This document shows positions 11,854 to 21,495 of a stretch of DNA of 28,872 bases, piece by piece. The first letter of the stretch is position 1, and each line of letters starts with the position of its first letter. The notes beneath the pieces were generated by a model. It saw nothing but the letters and a program-made list of their open reading frames with translations, did no database searches and had not been told where the DNA came from. The stretch comes from Oehlia diaphana (taxonomy: Eukaryota > Glomeromycota > Glomeromycetes > Glomerales > Glomeraceae): positions 258,502 through 287,373 of the forward strand of contig QZLH01000013.1 in NCBI GenBank assembly GCA_003833135.1. Direction: 5' to 3'. Both the position numbers and the translations under genes were made by a program.

Positions 11854-12656
11854 GGCTGTTCCAATTTAATTGTTTGTTTAACGTCCAGGCCTTTTGAAAA
11901 AATTAAGGGGGGAGGGGGGCTTAAGTTAAACAAACTAAATGAATAAACATAGGAAAATTNNNNNNNNNNNNNNNNNNNNNNNNNNNNNNNNNNNNNNNNN
12001 NNNNNNNNNNNNNNNNNNNNNNNNNNNNNNNNNNNNNNNNNNNNNNNNNNNNNNNNNNNNNNNNNNNNNNNNNNNNNNNNNNNNNNNNNNNNNNNNNNNN
12101 NNNNNNNNNNNNNNNNNNNNNNNNNNNNNNNNNNNNNNNNNNNNNNNNNNNNNNNNNNNNNNNNNNNNNNNNNNNNNNNNNNNNNNNNNNNNNNNNNNNN
12201 NNNNNNNNNNNNNNNNNNNNNNNNNNNNNNNNNNNNNNNNNNNNNNNNNNNNNNNNNNNNNNNNNNNNNNNNNNNNNNNNNNNNNNNNNNNNNNNNNNNN
12301 NNNNNNNNNNNNNNNNNNNNNNNNNNNNNNNNNNNNNNNNNNNNNNNNNNNNNNNNNNNNNNNNNNNNNNNNNNNNNNNNNNNNNNNNNNNNNNNNNNNN
12401 NNNNNNNNNNNNNNNNNNNNNNNNNNNNNNNNNNNNNNNNNNNNNNNNNNNNNNNNNNNNNNNNNNNNNNNNNNNNNAAACTAAATGAATAAACATAGGA
12501 AAATTTGAAAATTTCAGGCAAAATTTAAAGGGAATATTTATCACTATATGTTTATTAGCTTTTAAATTTTTTCAAAAATAGAGGGGGTATTTATTAATTT
12601 TTTAAAAAATAGAGGGGGGTGAGGGACGTTAAACAAATAATCAAGTTGGAACAGCC
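11854..12656. mobile_element. PIF/Harbinger-like MITE inserted in the hAT gene
   Basis: The ends are a 32-bp inverted repeat with three mismatches, beginning GGCTGTTCCAA and running to GTTTAACGTC (11854-11885; complement at 12625-12656). TTA flanks it on both sides (11851-11853 and 12657-12659). TTA duplication and GG-initial termini fit PIF/Harbinger elements. No transposase is present. Two G-rich tracts lie just inside. The interior contains a run of N; if the gap is false (see next entry) the element is about 257 bp. Confidence 0.82.
11960..12477. other. Assembly gap (518 N) flanked by an identical 28-mer
   Basis: The 28 bases just before the N run (11932-11959) are identical to the 28 just after it (12478-12505), beginning AAACTAAATGAATAAACATA. 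The simplest explanation is two overlapping contig ends joined with filler. Reading frames through the N run are meaningless. Confidence 0.9.
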
Positions 12657-12944
12657 TTATTTGTAGATGAGGAAGATGTAGTAGTATTCAATTCTTGATC
12701 TAGTTCAGCCTTCATTTCATTACATTTTTCATGCATGGATCTAGAAGACTAGAAAGAAGAGCTTGTGGTGTAGTAATATCTTTCCAATAATAATCTATAG
12801 CACAATATAGCATTTTTTTGATTATTAACAAATCCATCATAATTAATAGGACAGTATTACTTGGATCTTCTTCGTTTAAATAATGCTGTTTCATTATTTG
12901 AAAAATCTTATATAGTATTTGCATCCACCCATTACACATCCGTT

Positions 12945-13332
12945 AATCATCTGTTAAGATAACGGTTAATCTGAATTGAACCCGATAGCAAACTGGATTG
13001 AAAATTCATTAACGATATTAATCCAGATCAAATTTTTTCTAATGGATAGACCCGGTTTATCCATTAACAAACTGGGTCTGAACACTAATTTATTCACATA
13101 TTATATATAATATTTTAAGTTACTATTCCTTTGGTCTAGTAAAAATTACCAAAAATGTTAAAACCAATCATTTTTTTATTTTATTATCATTGTTTTATTG
13201 TTACTCCATTAGCTTAGTATAACTTGACTATGCTTGTGTGTTTGAAATGATATTAATATCATCATTTTTTTCATTTTTTTTTAAAGACGCACTTTATAGA
13301 ATACAATGCATGAAATAAATTTAAGTATTACT
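12945..13332. other. Spacer with small stem-loops
   Basis: This stretch has CCGTTA..TAACGG (from about 12950) and TAATGGATA (13040-13048) with TATCCATTA (13058-13066). GC-richer islands such as GACCCGG and GGGTC suggest a decayed palindromic element. No coding sequence is visible. Confidence 0.4.
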
Positions 13333-13390
13333 TATATCCTGGCTAATTAGGAATAAGTAAAATTTTACTATTCCAACTAGCCAGGATATA
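13333..13390. repeat. 58-bp near-perfect palindrome
   Basis: TATATCCTGGCTA at the left end is exactly mirrored by TAGCCAGGATATA at the right, and the centre is GTAAAATTTTAC. Only a few bases in the middle of the arms fail to pair. As RNA or single-stranded DNA it would form one long hairpin. It may be a very small foldback element. Confidence 0.8.
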
Positions 13391-14957
13391 ATTGATTTAT
13401 CCCCTGCCATTTACACAATAGTAAGTGTTTTATAGTATATTTTATTGTTCTTTCACTTGGTTTTTTTTTTCATTTCAAAAGATTTTTAAAAAAACGATTA
13501 AATTCTAAAAGCTTCGGAACTATTGTTATTACACTTGAAAAAAATATTGAGGTTACGAATAAATTAAAAGAAAGTTTTTCTCATTTAAAAAATGCATTTC
13601 TTTCTGAATTACTCAAATTTTCAAATCCGTCTATTATAGTTTAATCAATAGTCAATTTTTACTGAGAACGGATAAATAAATACATATAAATTTTGCCACC
13701 TGGTAGGTATAACTACTGTTAAGCCAGTTCTTGAATGCTTATAAAAATAAGCGTATATGTATACGGTAAGCAGAAGGAATAATAAATGTTAATAAACGCG
13801 TAGTGAAATAAAGTATATAAAAATGTTAATAAATATATCACTGTCGATCAATTTGCGAAGGTGACACAAAATAAATAAATGTAATTTCATTCAAATGCGA
13901 ATACGGTAATGCACACACTGGCATATACACTCAGACGCAAATATTGACTCACAAATATAACAAAACCTTAAACTAAACAATGAGATAATTTCTTTAATAA
14001 ATGCTTTATTAAATTCAAACAAAATTATCTATCTTTACATTGACTTGGATCACATATATTTATAACAAAAAAAACCTATGCTAATCATGTTTAAATATAT
14101 GTCATATATTGAATATATTAGATATGTGCTATATATTAAATATATTAAATATGTTGCATATGTTAAACATTCGTAACATGATCGTCGGTCACATGATCAT
14201 TCAATTAACACATCAGTCACGTGATTATTCGATTAGGATTTTAAATATTTAAAAATTTTCTTCTAGAATGATTTATATATTTACGATAATGCTTTTTTAT
14301 GTTTCCAATTTTTCTTTTATTTATTTATTTTTTTTTTATAAATGTCAGGATCTTTATCTTTATTCACATAAAACTTTGTTGTAATAATTGTACTAAATTT
14401 CTTTATCATAAGTATTAATTATTTATCGTTACACAAATAAACCTTTAACAAAGACTCCTATAACCTAAAATTAGAAATCGATTTGCTTTCTTTCAAAATA
14501 AAAATACTATTCTAAAACAAGCTAAAAATCACACAACAAAATAGATTGACAGAATTTTTATTTTCTTTATTTTCCTTTTTAAACAAAAAAGATAAAAAAA
14601 TACTATTATACAAGCTCAAACAATCACACATCTAAAAAAACAAAGCTCGACTAAATTAATTGTCGTTATATTAAAGATTAAAGAATGTTTGAAAAGTTTT
14701 ATTCCAATTATTTAGAGATAAATTACATTGTTTGTATTTAATTTGGGAGAATTCTTTATTAAAATTAATTGTCGGTTTGGGTAAATAAATTCGTTTTGTT
14801 GATCATTTAAGGAATATAGGCCTTATTGAAAAAAATCAATATATAAATGAACTACACTAATTCAGAAAATCAAAATTTTTTTAAAAAATAATTTTAGTTA
14901 CTTTTCAATAAAATAAATTAAAAATATTCAACCCAAAAATATCCAAACACTATAAAA
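13391..14957. other. AT-rich intergenic, upstream of a secreted-peptide gene
   Basis: No gene is visible. Noted: AAATGTTAATAAA twice (13785-13835), a cluster of TATATTAAATATAT-type palindromes at 14080-14165, and repeated CATGATC/CACGTGAT motifs at 14175-14230. The last 100 bases hold CAACCCAAAAATATCCAAACACTATAAAA just before the ATG, the likely promoter and short leader. Confidence 0.45.
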
Positions 14958-15216
14958 ATGAATTCGCGTCAAATCTTCTTTGCTCTCTTGATTGTGCTTA
15001 TGGCTACTATCGTAACAGCCTCTCCTTTGAATTTAGATCAATTGACCAAGAGGTAAATACAAATACAATATTGATACTTTTAAAAGAAATCTATTAATTT
15101 TATTTAATCATTAAAGAAGAAATGCTCAAAAAGACAAAAATCCATCGAAAGAAAAAAACGGGGAAGTCAAGATTGCATTCAACCCAAAACAATCTGAGCG
15201 ACAAGGTTTTATCTAA
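14958..15216 (+). CDS. Small secreted peptide precursor, two exons
   Basis: Exon 1 (14958-15052) encodes a clean signal peptide: a short basic start (MNSRQ), a hydrophobic core and a likely cut after VTA at residue 21. It then reads SPLNLDQLTKR, a short pro-segment ending in Lys-Arg at 31-32, the Kex2-type processing site. A GTAAAT donor at 15053 fits. Exon 2 starts at 15117 and reads RNAQKDKNPSKEKNGEVK then IAFNPKQSERQGFI to a TAA at 15214-15216, giving 64 residues. The acceptor is a tandem AAGAAG, so use of the second AG (exon from 15120) would drop one Arg. The mature part would be about 32 residues, very hydrophilic and lysine-rich, without cysteine. The role could be an effector or signalling peptide; no known family was recognised. 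The intron is 64 nt. The acceptor lacks a strong T tract, the weakest point. Confidence 0.66.
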
Positions 15217-15871
15217 GCTATTAATTTTGCATATTAGAATCTTTTTATTAGGCATTATTTATTCTCATTATTTCACCTATTTAACATCATTTCAAAGCAT
15301 AGCATTAATAGTTAGACGTACCATTATAAAGAATGTGTTAATATAGATAATTTTAACAACATAAAAAAAAACACAAGAAAAAAAATCATTCCTCTTCAAT
15401 TTCATTTTTATTCTCTTCAATATCACTTTTTTTTTTTATTTCAAAAATCGAAAGTTTTTGAAAAACTTCGATATTGTTTTCTTCATAGTAATTTGTACCA
15501 ATTTCTTTTTAAAAAGAATTAAATAGAAATGTGCTTTGCAAAATATCTTTTATCTTCCACAACTGGATAAGGATTTATTCATTTCGAAATATAGTAATAC
15601 CAAGTTTGGTATGCAGTTTCGTGTAAATTTTAAATAATTGGACTAACCGTTTAATCATAGTTTACTCTATGCGGAATTACATCGCTAGTATCTGCTATAT
15701 AGGTATTATCTGTGTATTACGGAAAAGTATTGGTATCCCTACTTAAAGTGATAAATAAAAAACTTGCCAAATTATACACCACTCGCTCCTTTTCGTCTTA
15801 CCCGAATTATCTAAATACAGTTAAGAATTAAAAATAAATTAACTTTCTTTAAAAAAATATTTTGAAATTAG
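15217..15871. other. 3' flank and spacer
   Basis: No confident gene was seen. The TTTTGAAATTAG at the end is acceptor-like and leads into the next exon fragment. No matching upstream exons were found. Confidence 0.4.
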
Positions 15872-16274
15872 ACACGTACGATAAATCAGTGTTGGCACAT
15901 TGGCCGTTTAGCATTTGGCCGGGGTTGGCCGTTGGCCGTTTGGCGGTTTGGCCGCGGCCAAAATGGCCAAAAAAATCTTGACCGCGGCCAAATGCCAACA
16001 TTACGATAAATCTAATTACAAATGGGCTAATGAGTTTAACCCAGATCTTTCAGATCTACCGAATCTTCCAGATCAAAATTTATACAAAAATCTAAGTATT
16101 CAAAACAGACATCTTACAATAGGAATTATATTTTTATCAATCGTGCTTGCCTTGATAGGGGCTTCATTTCTTATATACTTTTATATGAAAAGACGACTAT
16201 CAAGACCAGATATACTTGTAGCCTCATCACAGGAAAGGAAATTAATAATCAGTGGTAACAAAAATATCAGTTAA
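15872..16274 (+). pseudogene. Orphan last exon of a single-pass membrane protein, broken by an element
   Basis: After an AG at 15870-15871, and leaving out the inserted element and one target copy, the frame reads YDKSNYKWANEFNPDLSDLP, LPDQNLYKNL, then a membrane helix (GIIFLSIVLALIGASFLIYF) followed by basic MKRRL and a short cytosolic tail to the TAA at 16272. This is the usual end of a type I membrane protein. The insertion adds 125 bp, not a multiple of three, so it shifts the frame. An apparent start at 15915 lies inside the element and is not trusted. No upstream exons with an ectodomain are recognisable, so I consider it a gene relic. Confidence 0.55.
15888..16001. mobile_element. GGCC-rich mini foldback element with 11-bp target duplication
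   Basis: TACGATAAATC occurs exactly at 15877-15887 and 16002-16012. Between them the ends are inverted: GTGTTGGCACATTGGCCG on the left and CGGCCAAATGCCAACAT on the right. The interior is a cluster of TTGGCCG/CGGCCAA units (about eight), strikingly GC-rich for this window. Target size of 9-11 bp fits Mutator-like elements; if some of the 11 belong to the ends, 8 bp (hAT) is possible. Confidence 0.8.
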
Positions 16275-18143
16275 AATTATTTATCTCATGTTTACTAATT
16301 GGTCGCCAGTGATTTTTTTGATGATATATTCATGCCTGTAATTTTTCTGATTATATTTTTCATGCTCACGTGGTTTTATAATTTATTTACTATACCTTTC
16401 CCACTCTTTCCCATCACTGGACGTTAGTCTCCATGAGATAAAAGAGTTATTTCATGTGTCGCATAAATATCACGGCTGCGCCGTGAAACGTTACCAGTTA
16501 CTGTATTATATAATGTTGCTTATAAATTTACTTGTACTTAAATAAAGAATTCATGTTTGTTCATATTAATGATTTCACTCGTAAATAATAAATCTCAAGA
16601 ATAAAATAAACAAAATTTATCATTCTAGATTATGTACACTACTGGGTTCCTGTTTTATTTACAGGAGAAAAAAATGTTTACTACGTTAATTCCTTCAATG
16701 TGTATTATAAATGAGTACTATACATGTGTGATACAAGAAAAGTCCACGAAACACTAGAACAAGAAAGCTTAACATTCTTTCCTAATTTTTTTTGTACATG
16801 ATATATTTCGATCATATTGAGCTTTTTTATTAATGTGCGAGAATGTGATATCCCGCATTATAATATATCATTATCAGAAATTCAGCGTTCGTGATAAGAC
16901 TTCATGGCAAATTTTTTTCAAATAAACATGGGCCATCTCGTACATTTGTTAATACAGCATGATATTATCAACCGATACTCTTCAGTAGTTGAATTTATAA
17001 CTACACGAACTTGCTTGTTCATTGGAAATCTGTTAAATAACTACCCATTCAAGATGTTTGTTACTTCTACACAAGCGAAAGAATATTTTCTATAATTTGA
17101 GGAACAGTCATTGCTATCTTTATTCGGTAGTGTCTATTATTCATACAAAACTAATCTATTATGATAAAAAATAGAAGTAACGTTTGTGAACTACTAAATA
17201 ATTGCTGGTGCTAGTCTATATCTAGTGAACTCTTTGTTGCAAAATTTCTGTACAAAGCATACGATAGTTTCCATGTACATGATACGTGAAGCGTACCCTT
17301 GGGTATCAGTGTAATGGTAAATCGGACAACAAAGGTTATTAAATAGAGATTATGACTATGGCCGTACCAGTTATGCTATGTATGAGTTGCCAACACTGCA
17401 TGATATGTAAAGCGTACCCTTGGATATCGTACTATTTTTTGTATATCAGTCTTGAGCATGGACTCTAATTAACAATGAATATAAAAAACTTCGCAAACAT
17501 AATTATGTTATAATATAATTGCTGACTTTTTGCTAAGAATAGAAATAACATAAAAAACCAATGACATGAAATTTTCGTACGACTAATTATTGTTTATATG
17601 CGAGTTTAAGTTATCCAACTGTATGTACATTGGTCACAACGATATCATATATTTGTATGTTGTTCGGTGATTGTTTTGTCTGAGCCTAATTTTTTATCGC
17701 AGATTGAACAGGCACATTCCTCTTCTGTTGTCGTGTTATTACTAATATATTCTTCGAGCTCTTGTTGAAACTTTTAAAATAATATTATCGATGGTATCTA
17801 GTGAATCACGAGTAAAAATAAACGTGTGGGTATATTGCTTCGTAACTTCCCAACAAGCATAATATGATCTGTTTTGATATACACCTACTACGTAAATTCT
17901 GTTTAATATTATTCAAGGAGAACTCATCTATAATATTTATCTGACGAAACGCACAGGAAGCGGAGCTCAACGTTGAACGTCTTCTCAACCACGCTCTTTA
18001 TTCATTTAGTGTATACAATTAATAGGCCAAATGCTTACAAAATAATAAGGTCTTAGGAACTACGTTCCTAATGGTAAAGGACTCTTTTTCGCAGTAAAGA
18101 AGGCTACCTTGGTTATCATTTTTAAGGCCAGCTGCGCCGTGGA
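16275..18143. other. Intergenic stretch with scattered repeats
   Basis: No convincing gene. It contains a GC hairpin CACGGC-TGC-GCCGTG (16471-16485) whose GCTGCGCCGTG recurs at 18131-18141, a direct repeat of about 30 nt at 17277-17309 and 17399-17428, and an 8-bp hairpin TTAGGAAC-TAC-GTTCCTAA (18053-18071). Short open frames at 16904-17095 (+) and 17806-17988 (-) have no recognisable features. Confidence 0.45.
17277..17428. repeat. Direct repeat pair with AAGCGTACCCTTGG core
   Basis: CATGATACGTGAAGCGTACC then CTTGGGTATC at 17277-17309 recurs as CATGATATGTAAAGCGTACC then CTTGGATATC at 17399-17428. Confidence 0.65.
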
Positions 18144-18404
18144 TCACGTGATTGAATGTACATAGGTAGGAGAGATCGGCACACATTTACTATTTAGCTC
18201 TACGCATTTCTTCAGGGCCGGATTACATAGGTAATGCTGATCGGCAAAACTAGTTATTTTGCTTAGAATGAGCGTGGATCGCATCCGTATAGCGTCGATC
18301 TTATATAGATTTTTTGATCGATAATTTATCAATTCCATTAGATCTAACGATAGCCTAGCTTCCAAATTTTCCTTTTTAAAATGATTGAACCGATTCCTAA
18401 CCAA
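18144..18404 (-). other. Possible coding fragment, unrecognised
   Basis: An 86-residue minus-strand frame contains LDLMELINYRSKNLYKIDAI, RMRSTLILSKITSFADQHYL and CNPALKKCVELNSKC. Its composition is better balanced than its surroundings and it is in a locally GC-richer patch, so it may be a fragment of a dispersed element. The start at 18404 has no support and no domain was recognised. Confidence 0.25.
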
Positions 18405-18472
18405 ACCTCATTTGGAATTTAAAAACAATAAATAATTTAATGGAGCGACGAATTTACTAAATTTACTAAATT

Positions 18473-18476
<4 letters not shown>

Positions 18477-18508
<32 letters not shown>
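18477..18508. repeat. Poly-A tract of about 32 bases
   Basis: An uninterrupted A run ends directly at the A of the ATG at 18509. It may be slippage growth, or the 3' end of a retrotransposed sequence on the plus strand. Confidence 0.9.
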
Positions 18509-18511
<3 letters not shown>

Positions 18512-20700
18512 CGATCTAATTATTTTAAGATGTTTGCATTATTTATAATTATTTTATTATTTATTTATCCCCTTTAAGTACAATAACAGAAATAAGAACG
18601 TTTTCACATATTGAAGAAAAAGATTATGGAATAGAATCACCACCTAGAGTAGCAGAAATAAAATCATACGATAATATTGTAGTAATAAGAATTGTTAGAA
18701 ATGATACAAGTAAATCTAATTCAATTGAACATTGTAATTATGATACACTTTTTTTAAGAATTATTAATTCTGATGGGGTTCAATTCTTTAATTTTTGTTC
18801 AATGAAAATGGGAAAAGATGAAGCAGAAGATTATTTAAAATATGAAATAATTGGAAAGGATAAACTTTATTATAATTCAAACAGATGATATAAATGTTGA
18901 AGGATGGGAATGACAATTAATTTTGATGGTAAAGTGATTGATAAAATACCTATAAGAATTTGGGGTCATAAAGGTTATCGTAGAATTTATAGACTTAGAG
19001 TACCACGTATACAAATAAGTTTTAATATTAATAAAGAAAAAGGATTTATTATAGGGTATAGACCATTTCAAAGTAATAATTTTAAATGGAAACAATATAA
19101 AATAGAAATAGATGGAAATTTTACAAATTTGATTAATAGAAGATTCAATTAGATCCTAGAGCAATAGTTGGGTATAATTCATTGATACCGACAGTTAAGA
19201 ATTACTCTTTTATTTATAATTTAAATAATACATTCCCAAATTCATTAAGGGATCTAATTATTGCAGATTTAATAGGGTATAATACATAAATCTGATGCAG
19301 CTAAAGTTTACCTTTATCGAGAAAACTTATTAAATAGAATACCTCAACCAATATCTTGTAATATAGAATATTGTATGTTGGAGTTGGACATTCTTGTTCC
19401 TTACCTATAAAATTTAATGAAAGTAATTTTAATCTTAAAATTTGATTTTTATCATCTGGGGCAACTATTTCAATAAATATTACGCCAATTACTTTTCCTA
19501 ATAGTCAAATTTGTTTTAGATCTTGGAAGTTACAAAATTTATTATTTGGTGGTTATATGTTAACAGAACGTGCAAAAATTGGTATGAAACATAGATTATA
19601 TACTTACATATTTGCTGATAATGGTACATTATATAATATTTTAGGTTTAGAACAACCTTTACAGACAAATTTAAACTATGAAATGCAATATTAGTATCTT
19701 CAGTTTGTCGCACAACAGAAATATAATAATACTTGGGGATTTAATATGATTAAGTTACCTAAATTTACAAATGATAATAGATATTTTAATACAAATATAG
19801 AATCAACATACCCTGAAATTAATTCCACAATATATTCAGATATTAAGAATATTAAAATCAATTTTTATTATCCAGTAATATTATCTGATGGTAGATTAGT
19901 ATCAATATTTCAAATAATTGATCTACGACAATCAACTTCTGGTATAGAATATATATTAGATAATGATGATAAAAGAGTTAATGTAAATATATTTAATATT
20001 ACTTTTAGTAACTGAAGTCAGGAGGAAATTATTTTATTAAAATTGATAATAATTTTTTAAAAGTAGAATTTATGGAGAATCTTTATTAGGTATAAGAGAA
20101 AATGTTCGGAATTTCATAATTGAAGATAATAAATATTCATAAACTATTACTAGTTCAACAGTTGTCTTATTTTGATTAACTGTAGAAGGTTTAAATATAT
20201 TTAAAAATTCTTCGTATGATGAAAAAAATCAATTCTTTAATACCTTATTGGATGAATTGGCTTATGCTGTTCAAATATCATGAGATCGTCTTAGTAAAAA
20301 TGATAAAGGTCACATTGATCCTAAATCAAATGATGGAAAACTTTTGATTAATATAAATATTGAGAAAACTAAAAATCAATATGAAAAAGATGTTAATTCT
20401 GTAATTCAGGATATAAATTACATAATGTCAAATAATGATCAGACTCCTATTGGAAAAGGAAAACTTATTTATTTGGATTCTACTTATGGCTTTATTCCTG
20501 CTCGTAAGTATAAATTATTAACTAATAAAATTTTAGATATAATTTTAATTCGTGATTCTAAAAAAAAATAATATTTAGCGAATTATTTGCAAGAATATGG
20601 ACCAAAATTATCGGGTTTAATAATAATTTTAATATTTTAGTTATTCTTTACATTCTTGCTAAAAAAAGAGAAAGAAAGGTATATTATAATATTCTTTTTA

Positions 20701-20738
<38 letters not shown>

Positions 20739-21495
20739 ACTAAATTTCCACATTTCAAAAAAATAATAATCTTTTAGGGTCACAATATCATTATTATTCA
20801 ATTTAGTTTATTTATTACTGATTTCGTTATTGATACTCTTTTTATAATTAATAAAACCAAGGATGTAAAAATGTTATATTTTCCAAGGTAATGGTACAAT
20901 ATTATATTAAAATGAGCTAAAAATTTGTTTTATTTTAATTAAAAAAATTTTTTTTTTTAATTTTTTTTATAGTTTAATATTTTATACTGTTCCAATAGGA
21001 TTAAATATGGCATCATCATTTCTAATAATAGCAAAAAAAAATACGTAAAATGAGTTTTTATCGTGGTTTACAGAAAATAATAGACTTGCTAGCATATTTA
21101 CAATATTGGCGGGAATTGATATTGAATTATTAAGTGTTTTACATTCAAATCTGGCAGGATTTAGATATTTTCAAGCTCCATTTTCTGATTCCGCTAAATC
21201 GATAAAATTTTGGGTTGCTTTTACAAACATTTTCTTGAAGATATTCCTCAATTTATCACTCAGGTATTTTAAAAATTAAAAATTAAAAATTATATGATTT
21301 ATTGGTACTTGGAATTTTAATTTGATTATTTTATTTTTTTTTTCCTAAATTTTATTTAGAATGAAATCGATAACATTTGATATTATTCCAATTGTTACAT
21401 TAATCTCTTCAGCGATAACTCTTACAATTAATATCATAATTGAGACATTTATTTTTTATAGTAACACGATAAAGTCCACCGCTCACAAATTATAG
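18509..21495 (+). pseudogene. Full-length decayed paralogue of the 5616-8815 membrane-protein gene
   Basis: It starts with a signal-like segment (MFALFIIILLFIYPL, 18509-18565) and then shifts frame. Pieces match the intact protein in order: IIQTDDINVEGWE then TINFDGKVIDKI (against YVKSNNGVKGKYG, LIINYDSEII); LLFGGYMLTE..YTYIFADNG (against LIYGGFLVRK..DFYILDNNG); STIYSDIKNIKINFYYPV then SIFQIIDLRQ (against SSINEITIKYSIPV, SIFQINGDL); LLININIEKTK (against VLLSFTINEAK); IIIQFSLFITDFVIDTLF (against AIFETALIMQDFAVDLIF); LHSNLAGFRYFQAPFSD (against LTSNLFGLKVFSAPLSQ); and EDIPQFITQ after a one-base slip. An intron at 20504-20578 keeps the position and phase of its counterpart. At least six frameshifts and several stops (for example 19149, 19689, 20142, 20281) disable it. 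A 34-base T run fills a further intron (20704-20737). Confidence 0.9.

Larger units (their letters stand above)
11524..12960 (-). pseudogene. hAT-family transposase remnant, interrupted
   Basis: Read on the minus strand from about 12939, the first part gives MLYCAIDYYWKDITTPQALL and LLDPCMKNVMK, the region of the hAT RNase-H-like core ending in the usual LLDPRxK. Beyond an inserted element (11854-12656), the frame resumes at 11829 toward lower coordinates with VDEYLKLEEVD, STWWHKRCEKFPALSRLA and, after a one-base frameshift near 11670, ACSTASERLFSDSGNLL. This is the hAT C-terminal dimerisation domain (WW, FP.L..LA, S.SERLFS). The N-terminus, with the BED zinc finger and first catalytic aspartate, is absent. 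Frameshifts, the insertion and missing N-terminus make it dead. Confidence 0.88.

Noticed and set aside
11826..12544. Long open frames on both strands across 11826-12544
   Set aside because: They exist only because a run of N has no stop codons; the flanking residues are not coding.
15122..15346. 74-residue frame MLKKTKIHRKKKTGKSRL
   Set aside because: Overlaps exon 2 of the secreted-peptide gene in another frame; the spliced model explains the region better.
15915..15970. Start codon giving MAGVGRWPFGGLAAAKMAKK
   Set aside because: Lies wholly inside the GGCC-rich inserted element, so it is not the original start of the membrane exon.
16904..17095. 63-residue plus-strand frame
   Set aside because: No domain, signal or homology to anything else in the window; length expected by chance.
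18877..19095. Minus-strand frame of 72 residues
   Set aside because: Shadow of the plus-strand paralogue relic, which matches the intact protein.
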